A stretch of 62,924 nt of DNA from an uncultured Caulobacter sp. (GCF_947036865.1 NZ_CAMQSF010000020.1:1-62924), one strand, 5' to 3'; counted from the stretch's first letter, positions 1 through 9,565 are shown. The notes: a model not told the origin generated them from the letters alone. Numbers and translations are program-made.

Positions 1-1341
1 GTCGACATTCCCGCGCCCGCCCCCGAGCCCGCGCCCGTCCTCGCCGCCGTCGTCGAGGCCGCCAAGCCCGCCGTCGCGGCCGCCGCCGCGCCCAAGGCCA
101 CCCCCGTCGAGGTGCCGGGTCCTGGCCAGTCGGTCATCCGCGTCGATCCCGAACGCATCGACCGCCTGATCGACCTGGTCGGCGAGCTGGTCATCAACCA
201 GGCCATGCTGGCGCAGCGCGTCGGCGAATACGGCATCGCCCCGTCCTCCAACCTGGCCATGGGCCTCGACGAGCTGGAGCAGCTCACGCGCGAGATCCAG
301 GACAGCGTCATGGCCATCCGCGCCCAGCCGGTGAAGTCGGTGTTCCAGCGCATGCCGCGCCTGGTCCGCGAAGTCGCCAACATGACGGGCAAGCAGGCCC
401 GTCTGGTGATGGACGGCGAGAACACCGAGGTCGACAAGACGGTCATCGAGCGTCTGTCCGATCCGATCACCCACATGCTGCGCAACGCCATCGACCACGG
501 GCTGGAAAGCCCCGAGGAGCGCAAGGCGGCCGGCAAGAATCCGGAAGGCGTCGTGCGCCTGGCCGCCCTGCACCGCAGCGGCCGGATCGTCATCGAGGTC
601 TCCGACGACGGCAAGGGCATCAACCGCGAGCGCGTCTTCGGCATCGCTGTCAAGAAGGGCCTGATCGCGCCCGACCTGCAGCTGACCGACGAGGAGATCG
701 ACAACCTGATCTTCCTGCCGGGCTTCTCGACCGCCGAGAAGATCTCGGACGTCTCGGGCCGCGGCGTGGGCATGGACGTGGTCAAGCGGTCGGTCCAGGC
801 CCTGGGCGGCCGCATCTCGATCTCCTCGCGTCCGGGCCAGGGCTCGACCTTCACGCTCAGCCTGCCGCTGACCCTGGCGGTGCTGGACGGCATGGTCGTC
901 GACGTGGCCGGCGAGACCCTGGTCGTGCCGCTGGCCGCCATCGTCGAGAGCCTGCGTCCCAAGCCCGAGGAAGTGCGCCCGCTGGGCCCCGTCGGCTCGG
1001 TGCTGGCGGTCCGCGACAGCTTCGTGCCGCTGATCGACGTCGGCCTGACCCTGGGCTATCGCGACGAGAGCCCGCATCCGACCGACGGCGTCGTGCTGCT
1101 GGTCGAGGGCGAGGACGGCTCGCGCGCCGCCCTGGTGGCCGACGCCATCCATGGCCAGCGCCAGGTGGTCATCAAGTCGCTGGAGCAGAACTATCAGCAG
1201 GTGGAGGGCGTCGCCGCCGCCACGATCCTGGGCGACGGCCGCGTCGCCCTGATCCTGGACGTCGACGCGACGATCGCCATGCGTCGCCGCGAGGGCGGCG
1301 CGCCGCGTCCTCCCGAACCTAGCCTCATCGCCGCGGAGTAA
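1..1341 (+). CDS. cheA: Chemotaxis histidine kinase CheA (5' partial)
   Basis: Cytoplasmic kinase that phosphorylates CheY and CheB in response to receptor arrays. The frame is open from base 1, so the N-terminal Hpt domain with the phosphorylated His and the P2 domain lie outside the window. The first 35 or so visible residues are an Ala/Pro-rich linker. Next come the dimerisation helices (about 45-105 of the visible protein), then a HATPase domain with the N-box Asn near residue 162, DDGKG near 202 and GRGVGMD near 253. The last ~130 residues are a CheW-like docking domain. The stop is 3 nt before cheW, which starts the tightly coupled remainder of the operon. Confidence 0.96.
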   Translation, partial: VDIPAPAPEPAPVLAAVVEAAKPAVAAAAAPKATPVEVPGPGQSVIRVDPERIDRLIDLVGELVINQAMLAQRVGEYGIAPSSNLAMGLDELEQLTREIQDSVMAIRAQPVKSVFQRMPRLVREVANMTGKQARLVMDGENTEVDKTVIERLSDPITHMLRNAIDHGLESPEERKAAGKNPEGVVRLAALHRSGRIVIEVSDDGKGINRERVFGIAVKKGLIAPDLQLTDEEIDNLIFLPGFSTAEKISDVSGRGVGMDVVKRSVQALGGRISISSRPGQGSTFTLSLPLTLAVLDGMVVDVAGETLVVPLAAIVESLRPKPEEVRPLGPVGSVLAVRDSFVPLIDVGLTLGYRDESPHPTDGVVLLVEGEDGSRAALVADAIHGQRQVVIKSLEQNYQQVEGVAAATILGDGRVALILDVDATIAMRRREGGAPRPPEPSLIAAE

Positions 1342-1344
1342 GTC

Positions 1345-1812
1345 ATGACCGACCATGCCACCGCCACGGGCGCCGACCGCCGCGAACTGATCTCCTTCCG
1401 CGTGGGCGAGCAGGAATACTGCGTCGATATCATGGCCGTTCGCGAGATCCGCGGCTGGAGCCCGGCGACGACCCTGCCGCAGTCGCCCAGCTACATGCGC
1501 GGCGTCATCAATCTGCGCGGCGCTGTGCTGCCGATCATGGACCTGGCCTGCCGCCTGGGCATGCCGGTAATCGAGCCGACCGTCCGCAGCGTCTTCATCG
1601 TCGTCAAGGCGGGCGACCGCACCGTGGGCCTGCTGGTCGACGCGGTGTCGGACATCCTGTCGATCAACGACGACATGATGCAGCCCACGCCCGACGTCGC
1701 CTGCGACGCGGTCCGCAGTTTCGTGCGCGGCATCATCTCGATCGAGGGCCGGATGATCAGCGAGATCTCGCTGGACCGCATCCTGCCCGAGCGGGAGGCG
1801 CTGGCCGCCTGA
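1345..1812 (+). CDS. cheW: Chemotaxis adaptor CheW
   Basis: 155-residue single-domain CheW scaffold protein that bridges chemoreceptors and CheA. The CheW-fold signature is clear: the opening strand [16 protein letters not shown], the central [18 protein letters not shown] motif and a later [12 protein letters not shown] strand. It starts 3 nt after the cheA stop. Its own stop overlaps the cheR start by one base (TGATG), so translation is probably coupled. Length is normal for the family. No odd features seen. Confidence 0.96.
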   Translation: MTDHATATGADRRELISFRVGEQEYCVDIMAVREIRGWSPATTLPQSPSYMRGVINLRGAVLPIMDLACRLGMPVIEPTVRSVFIVVKAGDRTVGLLVDAVSDILSINDDMMQPTPDVACDAVRSFVRGIISIEGRMISEISLDRILPEREALAA

Positions 1813-2693
1813 TGACCACGACGTCCTCCCCCCTGTCGGAGCGGCGCGAGGCCATCGTCGATGGCGAGTTCGCGTTCACGACCCAGGATTTCAAGCGCAT
1901 CGCCGCGCTGCTGTACGACCTGGCGGGCATCAGCTTGCCCGACAGCAAGGCGACGCTGGTCTATTCGCGCCTGGCCAAGCGCCTGCGCGCCCTGGGCATG
2001 CGCTCCTTCAACGAATACTGCGCCTTCGTCGGCGGCGAGAACGGCCACGACGAGAGCCAGGAAATGCTGCGGGCCCTGACCACCAACGTCACCCGCTTCT
2101 TCCGCGAGCCGCACCACTTCGACGACCTGCGCGCCAACGTGCTGGAGCCGCTGGCCGACGAGATCCGCGCCGGCGGGCGCCTGCGGCTGTGGTCCGCGGC
2201 CAGCTCGACGGGGCAGGAGCCCTATTCGATGGCCTTCACCGTGCTGTCGGTGTGGCCAAACGCCGCCGACCTGGACATCCGGATCCTGGGCACGGACATC
2301 GACACCAACGTCCTGGCCGTCGGCCGGGCCGCCGTCTACGACGAGCCGCTGCTCGAAGGCATCCCCGCCGCGGCGCGGAGCCAGTATTTCGAGCGCGATC
2401 CCTCCGACCGTCGCAGCTGGCGCGTCTGCGAGGCCGCGCGGCGGCTCGTGGCCTTTCGGGAACTAAATCTCAACGGTCCGTCATGGCCAATGAAGGGACC
2501 CTTCGACGCCATCTTCTGCCGGAATGTCGTGATCTACTTTGACGAACCCACCCAGGAACGAGTCTGGAACCGCTTCGCGCCCCTCGTCGCGCCCGGCGGT
2601 CGGCTCTATGTCGGTCACTCAGAACGCGTGGGCGCGTCGGTGACGGCGTTCGAGAACTGCGGTCTGACCGCCTACAGGAAGGTGGGACGCTGA
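1812..2693 (+). CDS. cheR: Chemoreceptor glutamate methyltransferase CheR
   Basis: 293-residue S-adenosylmethionine-dependent methyltransferase that methylates glutamates on chemoreceptors for adaptation. An N-terminal helical domain (roughly residues 20-90) ends in [12 protein letters not shown], the classic CheR junction. It is followed by the SAM-binding Rossmann domain with [16 protein letters not shown], the acidic LGTDID strand and the [11 protein letters not shown] motif. The start overlaps the cheW stop by one base and the stop overlaps cheB by one base (TGATG), as expected for coupled adaptation enzymes. Confidence 0.97.
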   Translation: MTTTSSPLSERREAIVDGEFAFTTQDFKRIAALLYDLAGISLPDSKATLVYSRLAKRLRALGMRSFNEYCAFVGGENGHDESQEMLRALTTNVTRFFREPHHFDDLRANVLEPLADEIRAGGRLRLWSAASSTGQEPYSMAFTVLSVWPNAADLDIRILGTDIDTNVLAVGRAAVYDEPLLEGIPAAARSQYFERDPSDRRSWRVCEAARRLVAFRELNLNGPSWPMKGPFDAIFCRNVVIYFDEPTQERVWNRFAPLVAPGGRLYVGHSERVGASVTAFENCGLTAYRKVGR

Positions 2694-3727
2694 TGCCGAA
2701 GATCCGCGTTCTCGTGGTCGACGACTCCGCCACCATGCGGAGCCTGATCACCGCCGCCCTGAACCGCGACCCCGACATCGAGGTGGTCGGCGGCGCCGGC
2801 GACCCGTTCGAGGCCCGGGGCATGATCAAGGCCCTGAACCCCGACGTCGTCACGCTCGACATCGAGATGCCGAACATGAACGGCATCGAGTTCCTCGAGA
2901 AGATCATGCGCCTGCGGCCCATGCCGGTGGTCATGGTCTCGACCCTGACCCAGGCCGGCGCCGAGATGACGCTGCGGGCGTTGGAGCTGGGCGCGGTCGA
3001 CTGCGTCGGCAAGCCCGCCGACGCCACCGGCACCCAGGACGCCCTGGCCGAGATCGTCGCCAAGGTGAAGATCGCCGCCCGCGCCTCGGTGCGCACCAAC
3101 GCCGGCGCCGCCCCCGCGGCCGCCCCGCCGCGGCGCAAGGACTTCATGCCTTCGGGCGACGTCGTGGCGATCGGCTCGTCGACCGGCGGGGTCGAGGCGC
3201 TGCTGTCGATCCTGCAGCTCTTCCCCGACACCTGTCCGCCGACCGTCATCACCCAGCACATGCCGGCGACCTTCACCGCCAGCTTCGCCGCGCGCCTGGA
3301 TCGCGCCAGCGGCGCCAAGGTGCAGGAGGCCACCGACGGCGCGCTGCTGGAGGCCGGCAAGGTCTATGTCGCGCCCGGCGGCGCCACCCATCTGGAAGTC
3401 GTCCGCTCGGCCGGCCTGCGGTGCCGCCTCGTCCAGGGCGACCCGGTCAGCGGTCACCGCCCCTCGGTGGACGTGCTCTTGAAGTCCGTCGCCAACGCGG
3501 TCGGCGACAAGGCCATCGGCGTCATCCTGACCGGCATGGGCCGCGACGGGGCCCAAGGCCTTCTGGCCCTGCGGAAGGCCGGCGCGCGCACCCTCGGCCA
3601 GGACGAAGCCAGCTGCGTCGTCTACGGCATGCCCAGGGCCGCTTTCGAAATCGGCGCGGTGGAGAAACAGGTGTCCCTGTCCTCCATGGGCCAGTCCATC
3701 CTCGATCTGGCCTCGGCGAGGCGCTGA
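2693..3727 (+). CDS. cheB: Chemotaxis methylesterase/deamidase CheB
   Basis: 344-residue two-domain protein that removes receptor methyl groups and is activated by CheA phosphorylation. The receiver domain (1-125) has the acid pocket D10-D11 and phospho-acceptor D56 in [12 protein letters not shown] linker rich in Ala/Pro/Arg (about 130-150) leads to the esterase domain. That domain has the nucleophile Ser163 in GSSTGG, His189 in TQHMP and the catalytic Asp in GMGRDGAQ. It is coupled to cheR by a TGATG overlap and ends 4 nt before the next cheY. Confidence 0.97.
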   Translation: MPKIRVLVVDDSATMRSLITAALNRDPDIEVVGGAGDPFEARGMIKALNPDVVTLDIEMPNMNGIEFLEKIMRLRPMPVVMVSTLTQAGAEMTLRALELGAVDCVGKPADATGTQDALAEIVAKVKIAARASVRTNAGAAPAAAPPRRKDFMPSGDVVAIGSSTGGVEALLSILQLFPDTCPPTVITQHMPATFTASFAARLDRASGAKVQEATDGALLEAGKVYVAPGGATHLEVVRSAGLRCRLVQGDPVSGHRPSVDVLLKSVANAVGDKAIGVILTGMGRDGAQGLLALRKAGARTLGQDEASCVVYGMPRAAFEIGAVEKQVSLSSMGQSILDLASARR

Positions 3728-3731
3728 ACCC

Positions 3732-4121
3732 ATGCCCCAAGCAAGCACCATCTCCGTTCTCGTGGTCGACGACCAACTGACCATGCGCGCCCTGATCCGA
3801 AATGCGCTTCAGCAGATCGGCTTCAAGGACATCCGTGAGGCACCCGATGGCGAGGAGGCTCTGAAGAACCTCCTGGCCAAGCCCGCCAACCTCGTCATCT
3901 CGGACTTCAACATGCCGAAGATGGACGGCCTGGCGCTGCTGCGCGCCGTGCGCTCGCACCCGCCCATCCGCCAGACCGCCTTCGTCATGCTGACCGGCCG
4001 AGCCGACCGCGAACTGGTCCAGCGGGCGGTGCAGTTCGGCGTCAACAACTACTGCGTCAAGCCGTTCACCGTTCAGGGACTGCGCGACAAGATCGAACAG
4101 GTGTTCGGACAGCTGACATGA
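3732..4121 (+). CDS. cheY: Chemotaxis response regulator CheY
   Basis: 129-residue stand-alone receiver domain, presumed to carry the CheA signal to the flagellar motor. All receiver residues are visible: D13-D14 acid pair, phospho-acceptor D58 in [13 protein letters not shown]88 in MLTG and K110 in CVKPF. There is no output domain. The stop overlaps the cheD start by four bases (ATGA). By position it corresponds to the second cheY of the Caulobacter che cluster. Which paralogue binds the motor switch cannot be told from sequence. Confidence 0.95.
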   Translation: MPQASTISVLVVDDQLTMRALIRNALQQIGFKDIREAPDGEEALKNLLAKPANLVISDFNMPKMDGLALLRAVRSHPPIRQTAFVMLTGRADRELVQRAVQFGVNNYCVKPFTVQGLRDKIEQVFGQLT

Positions 4122-4678
4122 CGCCATTCCAAAACGAAGACCTCGAACGGTCCACCAAGGTTCACGTGACCCAAGGCGAAAGCCATGTGACGGCCGATCC
4201 CAACGTGGTGATGACCACGGTGCTGGGCTCGTGCATCGCCGCGTGCATCCGCGACCCGCAGGCCGGCGTCGGCGGCATGAACCACTTCCTGCTGCCCGAG
4301 GGCGACGGCCGGGGCGGCGGCGACGCGGTGCGCTACGGCGCCTACGCCATGGAAGTGCTGATCAACGACCTGCTCAAGCGCGGCGCGCGGCGCGAGCGCC
4401 TGGAGGCCAAGATCTTCGGCGGCGCCAAGCTGTTCGACGGCCTGTCGGACGTCGGCGCCAGCAACGCCGCCTTCGCCGAGCGCTTCCTGCGCGACGAAGG
4501 GATCCCGATCGTCTCGTCCAGCACCGGCGGCGTCTCGGCGCGTCGGGTCGAGTTCTGGCCGACCTCGGGCCGCGTGCGCCAGCGCCTGGTGGCGGTGGAC
4601 AACGCGCCGCAGGATGTCCGGCGTCCGACCCCGGCCCCGATGCCGGCCGTCGCCAGCGGCGACGTGGACCTGTTCTGA
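4118..4678 (+). CDS. cheD: Chemoreceptor glutamine deamidase CheD
   Basis: 186-residue CheD, which deamidates receptor glutamines so that CheR can methylate them. The catalytic Cys39 lies in [13 protein letters not shown], His56 in GGMNHFLLP and the conserved Thr just before the Cys loop at 33-34. The remaining core ([20 protein letters not shown]) is also conserved. The C-terminal ~25 residues are Pro/Ala-rich and not part of the fold. The gene overlaps cheY by ATGA and is followed after 2 nt by the cheU-like gene. Confidence 0.95.
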   Translation: MTPFQNEDLERSTKVHVTQGESHVTADPNVVMTTVLGSCIAACIRDPQAGVGGMNHFLLPEGDGRGGGDAVRYGAYAMEVLINDLLKRGARRERLEAKIFGGAKLFDGLSDVGASNAAFAERFLRDEGIPIVSSSTGGVSARRVEFWPTSGRVRQRLVAVDNAPQDVRRPTPAPMPAVASGDVDLF

Positions 4679-4680
4679 CG

Positions 4681-5061
4681 ATGAGCGCCCAACCGCGCCA
4701 GACGCCGCCCAGCGACACGACCGAGCACCTGCCGGTCGGAGAGCTGTCGCGCCGGCTGGCCGCGGAACTGGCCTCGGCCGCGGCGATCTGCCGGGACTGC
4801 GAACATCTGGCCGGCGACCTCGCCCAGGGCGGGGCCACGCTGGCGAATCTCACCCGCCTGCAGGCGCTCGACGAACTGAGCCAGCGCCTGCACGGCCTTT
4901 CGGAGGTGCTCGAGCGCATCGGCCAGCACGCCTCCGGCGAATGGAGCGTCTCCGTCGAGCCGCTGCTCACCGGCCTTGGCCTGTCCGACATGGCCGTGCG
5001 CCTGCGCGCCGAGGAGCCGGCGGCCGATCGCGCCGATCCTGGCGAGCTGGACTTCTTCTAG
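4681..5061 (+). CDS. cheU: CheU-like protein of the che operon
   Basis: 126-residue acidic, mostly helical protein with no recognised catalytic motif. It begins ATG two bases after the cheD stop. Alanine- and leucine-rich helices cover about residues 18-90. The end, GELDFF, resembles the short acidic/aromatic tails that dock onto other signalling proteins, but that is only an impression. In Caulobacter the gene at this place between cheD and the third cheY is called cheU; its biochemical role is unknown to me. The symbol rests on position rather than on a motif. Confidence 0.75.
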   Translation: MSAQPRQTPPSDTTEHLPVGELSRRLAAELASAAAICRDCEHLAGDLAQGGATLANLTRLQALDELSQRLHGLSEVLERIGQHASGEWSVSVEPLLTGLGLSDMAVRLRAEEPAADRADPGELDFF

Positions 5062-5067
5062 GGGCCG

Positions 5068-5670
5068 ATGACCGACGCGCTCCTGCCCTCGACGCGGATC
5101 AATCTCGAGCGGGCCACGGTGCTCGTCCTGGACGACAATGGCGCTTCGCTGGACATCCTCTCGCAGGTGGTGTCCGGCTTTGGCGTCAAGCAGCTGCATC
5201 GCGCCGAGAGCGTCGCCGACGCCCAGTCGCTGATCCGCACCAAGACCTTCGACCTCGTCATCAGCGACGTGCAGATGCCGGTGACCGACGGCATCGAGTT
5301 CATCGAATGGCTGAGGAAGGAGGGCGGCGAGACGAACCGCTACATTCCGGTCATCCTGGTGACCGGCCACACCCGCACCTCCCAGGTCTATAAGTTGCGC
5401 GACGCCGGCGCCAACTACGTGGTGGCCAAGCCGATCACGCCCAAGGTCCTGCTGGAGCGGATCTTCTGGGTGGCCCGCGAGGAGCGGGCGTTCATCGAGT
5501 GCGAGGCCTATATCGGCCCGGATCGACGTTTCAAGCATGAGGGACCCCCGCCCGGCACCGACGGACGGCGGAAGGATGACCTCCCGGCAGAGGTGGGCGA
5601 GGCGCAGACGCCCAACATGACGGATGACGAAATCGCCAACATGATGCGCCCAGCGAAGGTGCAGGTATGA
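5068..5670 (+). CDS. CheY-like response regulator with arginine-rich tail
   Basis: 200-residue protein with a receiver domain (about 15-135): acid pair D22-D23, phospho-acceptor D67 in VISDVQMPVTDG and Lys in VVAKPI. It then has a 60-residue low-complexity tail containing GPDRRF and DGRRKDD. By position it is the third cheY of the cluster. Some Caulobacter CheY-like proteins with basic segments (the Cle group) bind c-di-GMP and tune the motor. The Arg-rich tail makes this a candidate, but I cannot confirm the exact binding motif. It starts 6 nt after cheU and overlaps cheE by ATGA. Confidence 0.85.
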   Translation: MTDALLPSTRINLERATVLVLDDNGASLDILSQVVSGFGVKQLHRAESVADAQSLIRTKTFDLVISDVQMPVTDGIEFIEWLRKEGGETNRYIPVILVTGHTRTSQVYKLRDAGANYVVAKPITPKVLLERIFWVAREERAFIECEAYIGPDRRFKHEGPPPGTDGRRKDDLPAEVGEAQTPNMTDDEIANMMRPAKVQV

Positions 5671-6140
5671 ACGTCCGCAAGTTCCGCCCGAACAACCGAC
5701 TTTCCACGCTGATCAAGCAGAAGGGCGGCGTTCTGGCCCAGGACGCCATCGCCGCCGCCGAGCGCGGGGTCGAGAGCCTGCGCGAGTCGTCGCTGGCGGC
5801 GCTCGACCAGACCCTCGCCGAGATCGACCGCCGCTTCGGCAAGGACGCGCTGGGGCGCCAGGCCGAGACGTTCGACGCCCTCTATCTGCTGGGCTCGCGG
5901 ATCATCGACGTCGGCGCCTTCGTGTCGGATTCGGGCGTCGACAAGGCGGCGGTGTCGCTGTGCACCCTGGCCGACGACTGCGCCGAGACGGGCGCTTGGC
6001 GCTGGGACGCCGTCGACGTGCACCTGAACGCGCTGCGCCTGCTGCGGAGCGTCGGCGCGTCGCTGCCCGCCGATCAGCGCGAGGCCATGCTGGAGGGCCT
6101 CTACCAGGTCAGCCACTTCCATCGGCCCGAAGAGGCCTGA
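5667..6140 (+). CDS. cheE: CheE-like chemotaxis operon protein
   Basis: 157-residue protein, predicted soluble and largely alpha-helical, with no enzymatic motif visible. The N-terminus is basic (KFRPNNRLSTLIKQKGG). The rest alternates Ala/Leu/Asp heptad-like helices, and a conserved-looking HLNALRLLRS segment lies at about 123-132. The start overlaps the preceding regulator gene by four bases, so it is the last member of the translationally coupled che operon. A 288-nt gap to the receptor gene follows. The name comes from the equivalent position in the Caulobacter cluster. Confidence 0.75.
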   Translation: MNVRKFRPNNRLSTLIKQKGGVLAQDAIAAAERGVESLRESSLAALDQTLAEIDRRFGKDALGRQAETFDALYLLGSRIIDVGAFVSDSGVDKAAVSLCTLADDCAETGAWRWDAVDVHLNALRLLRSVGASLPADQREAMLEGLYQVSHFHRPEEA

Positions 6141-6240
6141 CGCCGGCTTTCGTCCGTCCACGCCCCTGTGGCGTATCGTCGCCATGTGTCGCAAACGCAA
6201 CGGCGCTAGGACTCTCACGAGATGTGACCACTTTGTGGCC

Positions 6241-6269
6241 TTGTCGGCCGACGCCGGCTTTGTTAGCAG
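6241..6269 (+). promoter_or_regulatory. Possible housekeeping-type promoter for the first TonB receptor
   Basis: TTGTCGG at 6241-6247 and GTTAGCAG at 6262-6269 are separated by 14 nt. This resembles the Caulobacter sigma-73 pattern TTGACGS/GCTANAWC as I remember it. The operator pair lies immediately downstream, where a bound repressor would block initiation. Inference from pattern only. Confidence 0.35.
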
Positions 6270-6271
6270 TC

Positions 6272-6317
6272 TGATACCGGTGTCAAAAACCATAGTACGG
6301 TTCTGACACCGGTGGCA
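6272..6317. promoter_or_regulatory. Tandem LacI-family-type operators
   Basis: Two near-perfect 14-bp palindromes, TGATACCGGTGTCA (6272-6285) and TGACACCGGTGGCA (6304-6317), each followed by an AAAAACCA/AAAACCA tail. Their starts are 32 bp apart, about three helical turns, so both lie on the same face of the DNA. Even-length palindromes with a central CG are typical of LacI-family repressor sites. No LacI-type gene is in the window. They lie 112-157 bp upstream of the receptor start at 6429. Confidence 0.6.
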
Positions 6318-6428
6318 AAAACCAAGACTTCAAGGCCGGGGGGCGATTTCGCGGGAAGGACGCGGGATCGAGACGAAGGCCGAGGCGGCGATCACGTCGC
6401 CGTCAATGGTCGAACGGGAGGAGGCTCT

Positions 6429-9400
6429 ATGTCCAAGACTTTCGGGCGCGTGCGCGCTCTGCATTACGGCGTTTCCGGCGGCGCCCTGGCCCTGGCGATG
6501 ACCTTCGCCGGCGCCGCGTCGGCTCAAGACACGCAAAAGCCCGCCGAATCCGAGGTCGAAGCCGTCGTCGTGACCGGCTTCCGCGCCTCGCTGGCCAACG
6601 CCCTGGACGTCAAGCGTCGTGAAAACGACCTCGTCGACGTCATCAAGGCCCAGGACATCGCCGACTTCCCCGACCTGAACCTCGCCGAGTCGCTGCAGCG
6701 CGTGCCGGGCGTGTCGATCGACCGCGACGGCGGCGAGGGCCGCAGCATCACCGTGCGCGGTCTCGGCCCCGACTTCACCGTCGTGCGCCTGAACGGCCTG
6801 GAAGCCCTGGCCACCACCGGCGGCAAGGACAGCTCGGGCGGCGCCAACCGCGGCCGCCAGTTCGACTTCTCGATCTTCGCCTCGGAGCTGTTCAACAGCG
6901 TGACCGTGCGCAAGTCGACCTCGGCCATGAACGAGGAAGGCTCGCTGGGCGCGATCGTCGACCTGCAAGCCGCGCGGCCCTTCGACTACAAGGGCTTCAC
7001 GATGAGCGCCTCGGGCAAGATCGGCTATAACGATCTGTCCCGGAAGAGCGACCCGCGCTACACCTTCCTGGTCAGCAACCGCTGGGACACCGGCCTCGGC
7101 GAGGTCGGCGCCCTGCTGTCGGTCGCCTACGCCACCCGCGCCCAGCGCGAGGAAGGCTCCTCGACCGGCCGTTGGGAAAACCCGTCGGTTCCGTTCAACT
7201 CGTCGACCGCGTTCCCGTGCTTCGGCGCGGCCTACAACCCGCAGACCACCGGATACACGCCGGGGGGCGCGACCGTCGCGACCTCGGCCGCCTGCGCCGA
7301 TGGGTCGATCGGTTATGGCTATGATCCGGTCACCGGCGCGCGCGTGCCCGTCACCGGGACGACCCCCGCCAAGGCCGGCGCGGCCAACAACCTCTGGCAC
7401 CCGCGCATCCCACGCTACGGCCGCCTGGACTACGATCAGAAGCGTCTGGGCGTGACCGCGTCGCTGCAATGGCGTCCGACCGACCGCTCGACCCTGAGCC
7501 TCGACGCGATGCTGGCCAAGTTCACCAACAACCGCGACGAGACCTATCTCGAGGTCATCTCGTTCAGCCGCTCGCAAGCGGGCCTGCCGCAGACCGACGT
7601 CGTCAACTTCACGGCCGACAGCAAGGGCAACCTGATCAAGGGCACGTTCGACGACGTCGACGCCCGGGTCGAGTATCGCCACGACGACCTGAAGACCGAG
7701 TTCAACCAGTTCTCGCTGACCTACGACACCAAGTTCGGCGACGCCGGTCACCTGAACGTCGTCTACGGCCAGTCGCGTTCGATCCAGAACAACCCGGTCC
7801 AGACGACCTTCTCGTTCGATCGCTACGACACCGACGGCTACAGCTACGACTACTCGGCCAACGACAAGCTGCCGAACTTCAACTACGGCTTCGATCCGAC
7901 CAATCCGGCCAACTACGTCTACAGCGCCAGCAACGCCCTCGGCGACGCCTCGCTGCTGCGCCTGCGTCCCAGCAAGGCCGTCAACACCTTCAAGACGTTC
8001 CGCGCCGACGTCGACTACCAGATCCTGACCGGCTTCAAGCTGCGGTACGGCGGTAACTATAAGGAATACGGCTTCAGCTCGTGGGAGCAGCGCCTCTTCT
8101 CGCGCAACCTGGCGGCCACCGGCAACACCTTCACCGCCGAGGCCGGCTTCGGCCTGCCGGCGGGCGTCACCGTCGCCGACGTCTCGCGCGTGATCAGCGG
8201 CTTCGGTCGCGGCCTTGGCCTGCCGTCGGGCGTGCCGACCTCGTGGCTGGCGCCCGATCTCGACAAGCTGAAGTCCAAGCTCGGCTACGACTGTAACTGC
8301 ATCAACGCCAACGGCGACTTCCGCCTGAGCGTGCTGAACCAGCTGGGCGCCCTGCGCCAGATCACCGAGAAGGACACCGCCCTCTACATCCAGGGCGACT
8401 TCGACTACGACGTCTTCAACATCCCGGTGCGCGGCAATATCGGCGTCCGCTATGTGAAGACCGTTCAGGACGCGCTGGGTCACCTGAACACCGGCAGCGT
8501 GACCACCCCGGTCGCCACGCCGTTCGGCACGATCTCGACCACCGTCCCCACCGACGGCGTCCAGCAGACCTCGCGCGAATACAAGAACACCCTGCCGTCG
8601 CTGAACGTCTCGGCTCAGCCGTTCGACAACTTCTTCGTCCGCTTCGCCGCCGCCAAGGTGATGACGCGTCCGCAGCTGCAGAACCTGACGCCCGGCTTCA
8701 CCGCCAACAGCCAGTCGGCCCAGACCCTGACGCGCGGCAATCCCGACCTGAACCCGATGCTGTCCAACAACCTGGACCTCAGCTTCGAATGGTATCCGGA
8801 CAAGGAAACCCTGTTCTCGGTCGGCCTGTTCGAGAAGGACATCAAGTCCTACATCCAGACCTCGGCCGTCGCGATCCCGTGGGCCGAAACCGGTCTGTCG
8901 AACGCCCTGCTGAGCAACGGCAATACGCCCGACACGCTGTTCACGGTCACGACCCAGATCAACACCCCCGGCGGCAAGCTGAAGGGCTACGAGCTCTCGC
9001 TGCAGCGTCCGTTCACCTTCCTGCCGGCGCCGTTCGACAGCTTCGGCACGATCCTGAACTACACGCACGTGCAGAGCGACATCCAGTACGTGATCAAGAA
9101 CCCGACGTACGCCGGCACGCCGCGCGTGCAGACGGCGCCGGCCGTGCTGCTGACCCAGCCGCTGGTGAACCTGTCGCCCGAAGCCTACAACGCCACGCTC
9201 TATTACGAGCGCGGGCCGTTCAAGGGCCGGGTCTCGGCCTCGTACCGCGACCCCTATCTGATCCAGGTGGCCCCGTCGGCGACCAACAGCAACGACGTGC
9301 GGATCAAGGAAAAGACGCTGAACATCGACACCCAGTTCAGCTACCAGTTCAAGAACTTCACCGTCACCCTGGAAGGCATCAACCTGACCGACCAGGTGGA

Positions 9401-9491
9401 CAGCAAGGTCGATGACTCCACCCGGATGGCGTCGGAAGAGTACGTCCACTACGGCCGTCAGTTCTATCTCGGCGTGAAGTGGAAGTTCTAG
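6429..9491 (+). CDS. TonB-dependent outer-membrane receptor (nag locus, first)
   Basis: 1020-residue outer-membrane transporter powered by TonB, presumed to import a chitin-derived saccharide. I chose ATG 6429, preceded by GGGAGGAGG, because it gives a proper signal peptide cleaved near ASA/Q (residue 32) and leaves the operators at 6272-6317 outside the gene. A longer reading from 6312 would put one operator in the coding region. EVEAVVVTGFRASL at about 40-55 marks the Caulobacter-Xanthomonas receptor family. The plug domain follows, then a 22-strand-type barrel ending in the aromatic GVKWKF. The gene stands alone between the operator pair and a terminator. Confidence 0.93.
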   Translation: MSKTFGRVRALHYGVSGGALALAMTFAGAASAQDTQKPAESEVEAVVVTGFRASLANALDVKRRENDLVDVIKAQDIADFPDLNLAESLQRVPGVSIDRDGGEGRSITVRGLGPDFTVVRLNGLEALATTGGKDSSGGANRGRQFDFSIFASELFNSVTVRKSTSAMNEEGSLGAIVDLQAARPFDYKGFTMSASGKIGYNDLSRKSDPRYTFLVSNRWDTGLGEVGALLSVAYATRAQREEGSSTGRWENPSVPFNSSTAFPCFGAAYNPQTTGYTPGGATVATSAACADGSIGYGYDPVTGARVPVTGTTPAKAGAANNLWHPRIPRYGRLDYDQKRLGVTASLQWRPTDRSTLSLDAMLAKFTNNRDETYLEVISFSRSQAGLPQTDVVNFTADSKGNLIKGTFDDVDARVEYRHDDLKTEFNQFSLTYDTKFGDAGHLNVVYGQSRSIQNNPVQTTFSFDRYDTDGYSYDYSANDKLPNFNYGFDPTNPANYVYSASNALGDASLLRLRPSKAVNTFKTFRADVDYQILTGFKLRYGGNYKEYGFSSWEQRLFSRNLAATGNTFTAEAGFGLPAGVTVADVSRVISGFGRGLGLPSGVPTSWLAPDLDKLKSKLGYDCNCINANGDFRLSVLNQLGALRQITEKDTALYIQGDFDYDVFNIPVRGNIGVRYVKTVQDALGHLNTGSVTTPVATPFGTISTTVPTDGVQQTSREYKNTLPSLNVSAQPFDNFFVRFAAAKVMTRPQLQNLTPGFTANSQSAQTLTRGNPDLNPMLSNNLDLSFEWYPDKETLFSVGLFEKDIKSYIQTSAVAIPWAETGLSNALLSNGNTPDTLFTVTTQINTPGGKLKGYELSLQRPFTFLPAPFDSFGTILNYTHVQSDIQYVIKNPTYAGTPRVQTAPAVLLTQPLVNLSPEAYNATLYYERGPFKGRVSASYRDPYLIQVAPSATNSNDVRIKEKTLNIDTQFSYQFKNFTVTLEGINLTDQVDSKVDDSTRMASEEYVHYGRQFYLGVKWKF

Positions 9492-9520
9492 GCTTCCGCG
9501 GATAGTTGAGCTTAAAAAGA

Positions 9521-9553
9521 AGGGCGCTAGCTGGAAGGTTAGCGCCCTTTTTC
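9521..9553 (+). terminator. Intrinsic terminator after the first receptor
   Basis: A perfect 10-bp stem, AAGGGCGCTA (9521-9530) with TAGCGCCCTT (9541-9550), has a 10-nt loop and is followed by TTTC. The A-run on the 5' side could also make it work for the nagA operon coming from the other strand. Confidence 0.8.
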
Positions 9554-9565
9554 GTGGCTCAAACG

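Noticed and set aside
6312..6428. Longer start for the first receptor at 6312
   Set aside because: It would place a LacI-type operator in coding sequence and remove the signal peptide from the N-terminus; ATG 6429 has a strong ribosome site.
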